Part shown: in pieces, positions 56,551-64,000 of the stretch
Layout of the letters: every line of letters begins with the position of its first letter
Position numbering within the stretch: position 1 is the first letter of the stretch
From: Polynucleobacter finlandensis
GTDB lineage: Bacteria > Pseudomonadota > Gammaproteobacteria > Burkholderiales > Burkholderiaceae
NCBI RefSeq assembly: GCF_018881755.1
Contig: NZ_JACVPS010000010.1
Location: 43,581 to 107,580 of the forward strand
Length of the DNA: 64,000 nt
Direction of reading: 5' to 3'
Position numbers and translations under genes: made by a program
Notes under the pieces: generated by a model
The model's database searches: none
Told to the model about the DNA's origin: nothing
The model's input: only the letters and a program-made list of their open reading frames with translations

Positions 56551-59500
56551 ATGAACAAGCCCCTTGAGCTCAAAGAACTCATCAGTCATAAAGAGCAATT
56601 AGCAAAACGACTTCGCCAAGAAACTTCGGGCGAAGTCATGACCGATATCGCTAGCCGTGGACGCTATGCAACAGATGCTTCGATCTATCAAGCCATGCCA
56701 GTTGCAGTCTTTGTGCCAAAAACTGCTGAAGATATTGCAAACGCCATCCAAATCGCCGCAGAGTTGAAGGTGCCCGTATTGGCTCGTGGTGGTGGCACTA
56801 GTCAGTGTGGCCAAACTACTGGCGCTGCACTCGTCATTGATAACAGTAAGTATTTCAGAAGCACTGTAGATCTCAATCTAGATAAAGGCACTGTCGACGT
56901 AGAGCCTGGCATGGTTCTCGATCATCTCAATGCCTCACTCAAACAGCATGGACTCTGGTTTCCGGTAGATGTATCGACTGCAGGTCAAGCAACGATTGGC
57001 GGCATGGCCGGCAATAACTCTTGTGGCAGTCGCTCCATTGCTTACGGCAATATGGTGCACAACGTCTTGGGAATTGATGCCTGGCTTGCCAATGGCCAGA
57101 TTGCTCAGTTTGGTAACTACGCCAATAGCTCAGGTGCAGCAAAGCAATTAGGTGACTTTGTTAAAGGTCTTGCCGACAAACTCCATCCCGAGATCGAGAC
57201 ACATTTTCCGAAGGTATTGAGACGCGTTGCTGGCTACAACTTGGATGTATTCCATCCTCAAAGTGAATTGCCTTACACACAAGATGGCAGTGTTAACTTA
57301 TCGCACCTCCTGGTCGGTAGTGAAGGCACGCTAGCCTACTTTAAGTCCTTAAAACTCAAGTTGGCGCAACTGCCTCAGCACAAAGTACTCGGTGTCGTGA
57401 ACTTCGCTAGCTTCTTCAAAGCGATGGATAGTGCTCAGCATATTGTCAAACTTGGGCCTACTGCTGTAGAGCTAGTAGATCGCACCATGATTGATCTAGC
57501 GCGCAGTAATCCCAGCTTTAAGAAAACGATTGAGACCGCCTTAATCGATCCACATAGTCAAACTCCGGAAGCGATTTTGTTAGTGGAGTTTTCTGGTGAG
57601 TCACACGCACCCCTGCTTGAGAAACTCAAATCCTTACAGGATCTGATGGGCGATCTTGGTTTACCAGGCTCCGTAGTCCCAATGTCAGATGCAAACTCCC
57701 AGAAGAATTTATGGGAAGTACGCAAAGCTGGTCTGAACATCATGATGAGCCTCAAAGGCGATGGCAAACCAGTCAGCTTTATTGAAGACTGTGCCGTCCC
57801 CCTAGAAAGCCTTGCTGAATATACCCAAGCACTGACCGATGTCTTTGCTAAATATGGCTCACGCGGCACTTGGTATGCCCATGCATCTGTTGGCACTTTG
57901 CACGTGCGCCCTATTTTGGATATGCGTCGCGATGGCGCAGCAAAGATGCGCGCTGTTGCTGAGGAAGCTTCAGAGTTGGTCCGTAAATACAAAGGTGCTT
58001 ACAGCGGTGAACATGGTGATGGTCTGTGTCGTGGCGAGTGGATCTCTTGGCAATTTGGGCCGAAGATCACCGAGGCCCTGACAGAGATTAAACATGCTTT
58101 TGATCCCAAGGGTTTATTTAATCCCGGCAAGATTATTGATCCACCCAAAATGGATGACTCCAGCTATTTCCGCTACCCACCAAACTACAAAGTCATCCCG
58201 CTACAGCCCGCTTTGGATTGGTCAGCATGGAATGTTCAAAATAACCCCGTTACCGAAGAAACCAGTGCGCCTGGAACGGGTGGTGATCCAGCCATGGGTC
58301 TGGCCAAAGCCGTGGAGATGTGCAATAACAATGGTCACTGCCGTAAATTTGATGCAGAGGTCATGTGCCCCAGCTACCGCGTCACGCGTGATGAGAAGCA
58401 TCTCACCCGTGGTCGCGCCAATACCTTGCGCCTTGCCCTATCCAATCAGCTCGACGTTAAGGATGATTCCCCTTTAGGAAGTGATGCTGTTAAAGAGGTG
58501 ATGGAACTTTGTGTGAGCTGTAAAGCCTGTCGACGTGAGTGCCCTACCGGTGTTGATATGGCAAAGATGAAAATTGAATTTCTCGTGGCGTACAAGAAAC
58601 GGGTTGGTCATTCATTACGTGACTTGGCGGTTGCCTATCTACCTAAGTACGCATCGATCATTAGCAATACCCCGGGGCTAGCTGCTTTACTGAATCTGCG
58701 CAACCACATTGCACCTATTGCCAAACTTCAAGAATGGCTGATGGGCATTTCTGCGCAAAGAAGTTTGCCCACTTGGAAAAGTCGCACTTTCTGGAGCAAT
58801 AAAAAACAGGTCGCTGCACATCACTTCACGCCAGATCAATTAAATACCCCCAATCAACAAGGCAATAAAGGCGTTGTATTACTTGCTGATACCTTTAATG
58901 CTTATTTTGAAAATGAAAACCTCCAGGCAGCACTTAAGATCCTTAAAGAAGCTGGCTACCGTGTACATATTCCGCAGAAAAATAAGGCTGAGAATAAAAC
59001 CAAGACCGCCAATACTTGTTCTAAAGAGTTTTGCTGTGGCAGAACCTATCTTGCAGCAGGCATGGTTGATCAAGCCAAAGAAACTCTAGGGGAGCTAGTG
59101 GATCACTTGGCATCTTATGCAGAAAAAGGCATTCCGATTATTGGTTTAGAGCCTTCTTGTTTATTTACCCTTAAAGATGAAGCGCTGGTGATGGGCTTTG
59201 GTGAGCGTGCAATCACCGTTAGCAAACACGCGCAGCTCTTAGAAGAGTTTCTGGCTAGCGAAGCAAAAGTAGGTAAGCTGAATCTCAACCTTAAAGCTGC
59301 TACGCGCCCTGTTTTGTTTCATGGTCACTGCCATCAAAAATCCTTTGCGGCAGTAACACCTGCAATGGAGTTACTCAAACTCATTCCAGGCGCCGAACCC
59401 AAACTGATTGAATCCTCTTGCTGCGGAATGGCCGGCAGCTTTGGCTATGAAGCCGAACATATTGAGGTATCCAAGCAAATGGCTGAACTGAGTCTCTTGC

Positions 59501-59625
59501 CAACGATACGCAAATCACCTGATAGCTGGGTAGTAGCCGATGGCACGAGTTGTCGCCATCAAATCCATGATGGCACCCAAAGAGATGCTGTACATATTGC
59601 GCAGATCTTAGCAGCGCACCTATGA
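56551..59625 (+). CDS. FAD/4Fe-4S 2-hydroxyacid dehydrogenase (YdiJ / D-2-hydroxyglutarate dehydrogenase-like)
   Basis: A 1024-residue fused flavoprotein oxidising a D-2-hydroxyacid. Domains in order: FAD-binding PCMH (about 45-260, with LARGGGTSQCGQTTGAALVI), FAD-linked oxidase C-terminal domain (to about 545, ending DPKGLFNPGKI), ferredoxin-like clusters (CNNNGHCRKFDAEVMC near 591 and CVSCKACRRECPTGVD near 650) and two CCG/heterodisulfide-reductase Cys-rich modules (CSKEFCCGRTY; HGHCHQK and SSCCGMAGSFGYE). In glycolate/lactate oxidases these parts are separate subunits. Glycolate, D-lactate or D-2-hydroxyglutarate are candidates; the neighbouring glyoxylate aminotransferase favours glycolate. 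Confidence 0.9.
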   Translation: MNKPLELKELISHKEQLAKRLRQETSGEVMTDIASRGRYATDASIYQAMPVAVFVPKTAEDIANAIQIAAELKVPVLARGGGTSQCGQTTGAALVIDNSKYFRSTVDLNLDKGTVDVEPGMVLDHLNASLKQHGLWFPVDVSTAGQATIGGMAGNNSCGSRSIAYGNMVHNVLGIDAWLANGQIAQFGNYANSSGAAKQLGDFVKGLADKLHPEIETHFPKVLRRVAGYNLDVFHPQSELPYTQDGSVNLSHLLVGSEGTLAYFKSLKLKLAQLPQHKVLGVVNFASFFKAMDSAQHIVKLGPTAVELVDRTMIDLARSNPSFKKTIETALIDPHSQTPEAILLVEFSGESHAPLLEKLKSLQDLMGDLGLPGSVVPMSDANSQKNLWEVRKAGLNIMMSLKGDGKPVSFIEDCAVPLESLAEYTQALTDVFAKYGSRGTWYAHASVGTLHVRPILDMRRDGAAKMRAVAEEASELVRKYKGAYSGEHGDGLCRGEWISWQFGPKITEALTEIKHAFDPKGLFNPGKIIDPPKMDDSSYFRYPPNYKVIPLQPALDWSAWNVQNNPVTEETSAPGTGGDPAMGLAKAVEMCNNNGHCRKFDAEVMCPSYRVTRDEKHLTRGRANTLRLALSNQLDVKDDSPLGSDAVKEVMELCVSCKACRRECPTGVDMAKMKIEFLVAYKKRVGHSLRDLAVAYLPKYASIISNTPGLAALLNLRNHIAPIAKLQEWLMGISAQRSLPTWKSRTFWSNKKQVAAHHFTPDQLNTPNQQGNKGVVLLADTFNAYFENENLQAALKILKEAGYRVHIPQKNKAENKTKTANTCSKEFCCGRTYLAAGMVDQAKETLGELVDHLASYAEKGIPIIGLEPSCLFTLKDEALVMGFGERAITVSKHAQLLEEFLASEAKVGKLNLNLKAATRPVLFHGHCHQKSFAAVTPAMELLKLIPGAEPKLIESSCCGMAGSFGYEAEHIEVSKQMAELSLLPTIRKSPDSWVVADGTSCRHQIHDGTQRDAVHIAQILAAHL

Positions 59626-59642
59626 GAAAAAACTAAAGGGAC

Positions 59643-59987
59643 TTAACTTAAAGCGCCGTAAGACACTAGCAAAAGCGTGCCAGTCAATAAGGCTGGTACC
59701 AAGCGGCGCTTGGGACTCGACATCATGACTCCAACACTCAGCACGCAAATCAGAATCCGAATCCACATTGGCACAGTTGCCAAGAGGCCAACGGGCAACA
59801 AAATCAAACGTACAGTGAGTGTTGCCACCATTGCATAAGTCACAGCAGCTAACCAGCGAAAGATTTCGCTATCTTGGTTGATGCGCCCAGAAAGCAGCAC
59901 ACCAACAGCACGGCACACGTAGGTTCCAAGACAAGCCCCAGCCAAAGCAACCCACAATCCCCAACCCTGCAAAGATGCGTTCATCAT
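59643..59987 (-). CDS. azlD: AzlD branched-chain amino acid exporter subunit
   Basis: Small partner of AzlC: 114 residues with four hydrophobic helices, including WLAAVTYAMVATLTVRL. AzlCD exports valine, leucine or azaleucine. The start overlaps the azlC stop by 4 bp (ATGA). The stop converges 17 bp from the dehydrogenase end on the other strand. Confidence 0.9.
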   Translation of the reverse strand: MMNASLQGWGLWVALAGACLGTYVCRAVGVLLSGRINQDSEIFRWLAAVTYAMVATLTVRLILLPVGLLATVPMWIRILICVLSVGVMMSSPKRRLVPALLTGTLLLVSYGALS

Positions 59988-60772
59988 CCGATGACTCCCG
60001 CTTTCTTGCGTAGCAATTTACGATCTACTAAATAGGCAACGGTGCCTGCTATCAAGCCTGTTGTTAACAAGCTGGTATCCCGATCAAGCACAGTAAAAAT
60101 GGGGCCCAAGACACAACCCAAGGCAATTGCAATGCGATTTACCCAAGGCTTCACCTCGGTAAATGTCAGCAAGAAAAATAGTGGGTTAATGAAAACTAAG
60201 CCTAGGGTGACGGCTGCTGGCACTAGGCCCGCCAAGAAGTAACCCAATATTGTCCCAGGCAGAGAGATCAACCAACATAACAAACCTAACCCTATAAAGT
60301 AACTTAAGCGATGTTTTGATTCGATCGATGCAAACTCTTTCATCGAAACCGCCCAAGCCGTCATCGCCAATAAGTGAACATGGGCATAGAGACTCGGGTT
60401 GCGATCTTTTTCATGAAGCTGCGGAAAGAGTGTCACGGTCATCGTGACAAAGCGGGTGGAAGTTAAGGTAACCGCTAAAGCAATCGCCAGAACAGAAGAT
60501 CCGGTGATCACCATCTCCAACAGAACAACTTGCCCTGGTAGAGCAAACATTAAGAGACTACTGAGCGCTGTAAACCAACCATCAATACCATTCGTCCTAC
60601 CCATCGCTCCAAAACCGACCATGCCAGCAAACAGAACTACTGCCGGGGCTCCAGCAGCATCCCGGATACCAGACCAAAAGGCATCGCTACGGCTTTTGAA
60701 ACGCTGCGCAGCCGAACCCTCTAATGGGATCTCACTGGGATCTAGGTAAGGCAAGTTTTCAGATGAAGACAT
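59984..60772 (-). CDS. azlC: AzlC branched-chain amino acid exporter subunit
   Basis: The large AzlC subunit: 262 residues, about seven helices, with AGMVGFGAMGRTNG and PGQVVLLEMVITGSS in the first half, GLLCWLISLPGTILGY later. It forms the exporter with AzlD. The N-terminus is a hydrophilic stretch of about 30 residues before helix one. It is followed by azlD in a 4-bp overlap. Confidence 0.92.
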   Translation of the reverse strand: MSSSENLPYLDPSEIPLEGSAAQRFKSRSDAFWSGIRDAAGAPAVVLFAGMVGFGAMGRTNGIDGWFTALSSLLMFALPGQVVLLEMVITGSSVLAIALAVTLTSTRFVTMTVTLFPQLHEKDRNPSLYAHVHLLAMTAWAVSMKEFASIESKHRLSYFIGLGLLCWLISLPGTILGYFLAGLVPAAVTLGLVFINPLFFLLTFTEVKPWVNRIAIALGCVLGPIFTVLDRDTSLLTTGLIAGTVAYLVDRKLLRKKAGVIG

Positions 60773-60793
60773 GAGGCCATTGTAAAAGCTGAA

Positions 60794-61906
60794 TCAAAAT
60801 GGCGCTGACCAAGCTGTTAAGCCAAGCGCCCACTCAATATGTTCAGCAACTAAAGCATCAGAATTGGCCAGCGCATTCTCCAGCGCCTGTCGTATCAAAA
60901 CCTTCTCAGCATCAGGTAAACCTTCAGATGCCAGTGCATTACCTAAGGCTACTGCTAAGTTGCGCCGCCATCTGGAATACCCAATACGGCGAATCGCACT
61001 ACCTTCATGACGCTTTTCAAACTCTGCTTCCGTCCAAGACCAGAGCTGCAATAGACTGGCGCGCCCCAGACCGTGACGCTCTGCAAAGTCTGGTAATCCA
61101 GTGCGCTTAGCAAATTTATTCCACGGACAGATCAATTGACAATCGTCACAGCCATAAACCCGATTACCCATGGCGCGACGAAACTCTACTGGAATAGCTT
61201 CAGAGTTCTCAATCGTCAAATACGAAATACAGCGCCTTGCATCTAATTGATATGGAGCAGTAATGGCTTGCGTCGGACACACCTCAATGCAGGATTGACA
61301 AGTGCCGCAATGTGACTCTTCTTCCTGATCGATTGGTAATGGCACATCCACCAAGATCTCGCCCAGAAAAAAAGTAGAGCCAGATTCACGATTGAGCAAT
61401 AAGGTATGTTTACCCCGCCAACCTAAACCGGCTTTGCGTGCTAGCTCTACTTCCATTAAAGGGGCAGAGTCTGTAAAGACGCGATAACCAAACGTACCGA
61501 TGCGTTCTTCAATTGCTTTAGCAAAGTCCTGCAGACGGTTGCGCAAGACCTTGTGATAGTCGCGCCCTCTGGCATACATCGAGACTACTGCTTGGGATGG
61601 ATCTGCCATGCGCTGCCACTCACGTTCAAAATCAATCTCAGGGAGGTAATTCATCGTCACGCAAATCACTCTGACGGTACCGGGCACTAATAACTGAGGA
61701 TCTGAACGTAAATCTGCATGACGCAGCATGTATTCCATATTCCCATGGCGCCCTGCTGCTAGCCATTCTTGGAGGCGCTCTGAAGCGGGGCCAAGCTGTG
61801 TATCAGTGATGCGCAGGTCATCAAAACCAAAATGCCTAGCCTGATCCCCGAGCCAATCACGTAGATTGGACCCGTCAGGTAAATGAGAAATAGGTTCAGA
61901 AGGCAT
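60794..61906 (-). CDS. queG: Epoxyqueuosine reductase QueG
   Basis: Final step of queuosine synthesis: reduces epoxyqueuosine using cobalamin and two 4Fe-4S clusters. The 370-residue protein has the catalytic ARK-rich region VELARKAGLGWRGKHTLLL, ferredoxin clusters HCGTCQSCIEVCPTQ and YGCDDCQLICPWN. The frame reaches 62008, but 61906 (MPSEPISHLPDG) avoids running through the divergent tsaE start at 61949. It needs B12, which the riboswitch-controlled receptor at 19.3 kb may supply. Confidence 0.94.
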   Translation of the reverse strand: MPSEPISHLPDGSNLRDWLGDQARHFGFDDLRITDTQLGPASERLQEWLAAGRHGNMEYMLRHADLRSDPQLLVPGTVRVICVTMNYLPEIDFEREWQRMADPSQAVVSMYARGRDYHKVLRNRLQDFAKAIEERIGTFGYRVFTDSAPLMEVELARKAGLGWRGKHTLLLNRESGSTFFLGEILVDVPLPIDQEEESHCGTCQSCIEVCPTQAITAPYQLDARRCISYLTIENSEAIPVEFRRAMGNRVYGCDDCQLICPWNKFAKRTGLPDFAERHGLGRASLLQLWSWTEAEFEKRHEGSAIRRIGYSRWRRNLAVALGNALASEGLPDAEKVLIRQALENALANSDALVAEHIEWALGLTAWSAPF

Positions 61907-61948
61907 ATTGAATAGGAATGTAGCGCAATAATTGAATAAACTAGCTAA

Positions 61949-62494
61949 ATGAATCAAATCCCAATGACTCAAACAGTCATTTACTCTATTAATCAGCATT
62001 GTAGGCAAGAAGCTGACACTGCCCAGCTAGCCAAATGGCTGGCGCAGGGATTGAGTCAATTTCTGCAACAAGATCCGCAGAGGCATCTCAACATCTCGCT
62101 AGAAGGCGATCTAGGGGCTGGCAAAACCACTTTTGCGCGTCACCTCATCCAAAGCATGGGTTATGTTGGCAAAGTTAAAAGCCCTACCTACACCTTATGC
62201 GAGCCCTACCCATTAGCAGTTGATGGTAAAGAAGAAAATACAATAGCAACAGCACATCACTTTGATCTATATCGCATGCGCGATCCACTGGAGTGGCAAG
62301 AGGCTGGGTTTGCAGAGTATTTTGATGTTCCTGGATTTTGCTTGATCGAATGGCCAGAAAAAGCAGAAGGCACGCTGCCAGCATTTGATATTCAGATTCA
62401 GTTAACGGCAGGTAAAGAAGAGAGTGAGCGCAACATTACACTCAATGCACTTTCAGAGCCAGGTGCCACCGCCTTAAAGCAGCAGCATGACTAG
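61949..62494 (+). CDS. tsaE: tRNA threonylcarbamoyladenosine biosynthesis ATPase TsaE
   Basis: ATPase of the t6A37 synthesis complex with TsaB and TsaD. The 181-residue protein has Walker A in LEGDLGAGKTTFARHLI (about 51-67), KSPTYTLCEPY and HFDLYRMRDPLEW, the family signatures. It overlaps amiC by 8 bp, the pairing seen across proteobacteria. Confidence 0.95.
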   Translation: MNQIPMTQTVIYSINQHCRQEADTAQLAKWLAQGLSQFLQQDPQRHLNISLEGDLGAGKTTFARHLIQSMGYVGKVKSPTYTLCEPYPLAVDGKEENTIATAHHFDLYRMRDPLEWQEAGFAEYFDVPGFCLIEWPEKAEGTLPAFDIQIQLTAGKEESERNITLNALSEPGATALKQQHD

Positions 62495-63827
62495 CAGCAA
62501 AAAAAATATCCCAAATATCACTAGGCGCACAGTTCTCAAGACTTCTGCAAAAGCCTTAAGCTTCGCCCTGCTGTTAACTGAAGTGGATATTGCTTGGGGA
62601 GCCAAAATTCTGGGGGTGCGTATTTGGCCATCGGATGATTACACGCGCATCACCCTTGAATCCGATAAGCCACTGCCGATTACACAGCAGATACTCACTA
62701 ACCCCGACCGTTTAGTGGTGGATGTGCAGGGCTTAGAGCTCAACCCCACGTTGAAAGATTTAGTGGCAAAGGTCAAGCCTAATGACCCCTACGTTTCACA
62801 AATTCGGGTTGGGCAGTTTCAGCCAGATGTCGTGCGCTTGGTATTCGATTTGAAAGAGCCCATCAAACCCCAGCTCTACTCATTAGATCCCGTTGCTGAA
62901 TACCAGTACCGGATGCTATTTGATCTTTATCCCAGCACGCCACCAGATCCCTTAATGGAATTAGTTAAGAGTAGCGCTCGTAAAGAAAGTGCGCTCGTAA
63001 AATCCAATGAGGAAGTGGATCTGATTGCGCAATTTGCCACCAAAAAAGATAAGCCCAGTGCCCCGGTTGCACAAGCCATTCCTGAAGTTAAAGAGGCGCC
63101 TGCACCAGCCAAATATAAACGCCTCATTACGATTGCGATTGATGCGGGTCATGGCGGAGAAGATCCGGGAGCAATTGGCTCTATGGGCTCCAAAGAAAAG
63201 CATGTGGTGCTCTCGATTGCAAAGCGCCTGCGCGATAAGATTGAAGACGAATCCTATATGCGCTCATTCTTAACCAGAGACGGCGATTACTTTGTGCCCT
63301 TGCATGTGCGTGTACAAAAAGCCCGTAGCGTACAGGCCGATCTCTTTGTTTCGATTCATGCAGATGCTTTTATTGAATCCCATGCCAAGGGTGCTTCTGT
63401 TTTTGCTCTCTCGCAAATGGGCGCCAGTAGCACTATGGCGAGATGGATGGCGAATAAAGAAAATGCTTCAGATTTGATTGGCGGCATCAATATCAAGACC
63501 CAAGATCGGCAAGTGGCCAACTTACTACTCGATATGTCGACCACAGCCCAAATTAAGGACTCCCTACAGGTTGGCAACTCGATTCTGAAGCAAATCAGTG
63601 GCTTTGCACCCCTTCATAAGGGAAAGGTTGAGCAAGCGAGCTTTGCGGTCCTCAAGGCTCCAGATATCCCATCCATTCTGGTGGAGACTGCTTTCATCAG
63701 CAATCCTCAGGAAGAAGCCAAACTCAATGACAACGGCTATCAAGACAGGATTGCAGAGGCAATTTTGAAGGGAATTAAGGATTATTTTTCCAAAAATCCG
63801 CCCGTAGCCAGACGGGCAAACACCTGA
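62487..63827 (+). CDS. amiC: N-acetylmuramoyl-L-alanine amidase (AmiC type)
   Basis: Periplasmic zinc amidase splitting septal peptidoglycan. The 446-residue protein has an RR-containing N-terminus (ITRRTVLKTSAKALSFALLL) that looks like a Tat signal, an AMIN domain (about 40-140) targeting the septum, a linker rich in Ala/Pro/Glu, and Amidase_3 from about 210: IAIDAGHGGEDPGA, SIHADAF and VETAFISNPQEE with the zinc histidines and glutamates. It overlaps tsaE. Confidence 0.94.
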   Translation: MTSSKKNIPNITRRTVLKTSAKALSFALLLTEVDIAWGAKILGVRIWPSDDYTRITLESDKPLPITQQILTNPDRLVVDVQGLELNPTLKDLVAKVKPNDPYVSQIRVGQFQPDVVRLVFDLKEPIKPQLYSLDPVAEYQYRMLFDLYPSTPPDPLMELVKSSARKESALVKSNEEVDLIAQFATKKDKPSAPVAQAIPEVKEAPAPAKYKRLITIAIDAGHGGEDPGAIGSMGSKEKHVVLSIAKRLRDKIEDESYMRSFLTRDGDYFVPLHVRVQKARSVQADLFVSIHADAFIESHAKGASVFALSQMGASSTMARWMANKENASDLIGGINIKTQDRQVANLLLDMSTTAQIKDSLQVGNSILKQISGFAPLHKGKVEQASFAVLKAPDIPSILVETAFISNPQEEAKLNDNGYQDRIAEAILKGIKDYFSKNPPVARRANT

Positions 63828-63896
63828 CGCACTTCTAGCTACAAGGGCTTACAGGTCAGCCTCTACAGACCTCAGGGGCACATACAAACTTCTTGC

Positions 63897-63902
63897 TATA
63901 AT
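63897..63902 (+). promoter_or_regulatory. -10 hexamer of the tRNA-Lys promoter
   Basis: TATAAT lies 13 bp before the tRNA 5' end, an exact -10 consensus. No convincing -35 is seen at 16-18 bp, so this is a partial promoter call. Confidence 0.4.
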
Positions 63903-63914
63903 TTACGACTTACC

Positions 63915-63990
63915 GGGTCGGTAGCTCAGTCGGTAGAGCAGCGGACTTTTAATCCGTTGGTCGCGAGTTCGAATCTCGCCCGACCCACCA
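63915..63990 (+). tRNA. tRNA-Lys (TTT)
   Basis: GGGTCGGTAGCTCAGTCGG starts a 76-base tRNA with acceptor GGGTCGG / CCGACCC, anticodon loop CTTTTAA giving TTT, T-loop GTTCGAATC and encoded CCA. All arms are paired. Confidence 0.97.
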
Positions 63991-64000
63991 GTAATACGAA

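Overview
The window looks like chromosome from a freshwater betaproteobacterium of the Burkholderiales, most like Polynucleobacter. This rests on gene content and order: DUF3460-scpA-panC, lptF/lptG divergent from pepA-holC-lgt, yebC-purD-hemF-nadD-rsfS-rlmH-maf-rng, zapA followed by 6S RNA, and a moderate-GC genome with very tight spacing and many ATGA overlaps. No lineage search was possible. No insertion sequence, integrase, phage gene or CRISPR array was seen. About 58 protein genes, two tRNAs, one 6S RNA and one cobalamin riboswitch can be supported.

Layout. 1-7.6 kb is housekeeping: a truncated Orn/Lys/Arg decarboxylase, dcd, fdhD, metG, DUF3460, scpA, panC and a secreted lipase-like hydrolase. 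7.7-12.05 kb is an accessory-looking, visibly more AT-rich block: a small outer-membrane barrel protein, a membrane hybrid histidine kinase overlapping a LuxR-type response regulator, then divergently two small membrane-associated proteins and a winged-helix regulator, with clear dyads in the intergenic region. 12.1-18.9 kb is an oxalate/formyl-CoA locus: a formyltransferase resembling the hydrolase domain of 10-formyl-THF dehydrogenase, two formyl-CoA transferase paralogues, a stand-alone PAS protein, oxalyl-CoA decarboxylase and a cysteine-free Crp/Fnr regulator with matching dyads. 18.9-23.1 kb has a B12 riboswitch with its TonB receptor, a ZapB-like/ZapA pair, 6S RNA and a TauE/SafE permease. 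23.1-30.1 kb is a malonate-use locus: malonyl-CoA synthetase, a TRAP transporter, malonyl-CoA decarboxylase and a LysR regulator. 30.1-43.4 kb is housekeeping (lgt, holC, pepA, lptFG, cysB, tRNA-Leu, yebC to rng). 43.4-47.9 kb is LPS biogenesis (msbA and three glycosyltransferases). 47.9-54.4 kb holds dnaE, gluQ, a DEAD-box helicase and a GlcG-like protein. 54.5-59.6 kb is a glyoxylate/2-hydroxyacid locus: aminotransferase, GntR regulator and a 1024-residue FAD/Fe-S dehydrogenase, with two palindromic operators between the divergent genes. 59.6-64 kb has azlDC, queG, tsaE, amiC and tRNA-Lys.

The metabolic theme is use of small carboxylates that are common photoproducts in lakes (oxalate, malonate, glyoxylate or 2-hydroxyacids), each locus with its own regulator. 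The most original signals are (i) the pairing of oxalate decarboxylation genes with a formyl-THF-hydrolase-like enzyme and a second, loop-altered CoA transferase, (ii) TTGAC-N4-GTCAA dyads shared between the oxalate locus and the two-component/small-protein block, and (iii) that block itself, whose function is not recognisable.
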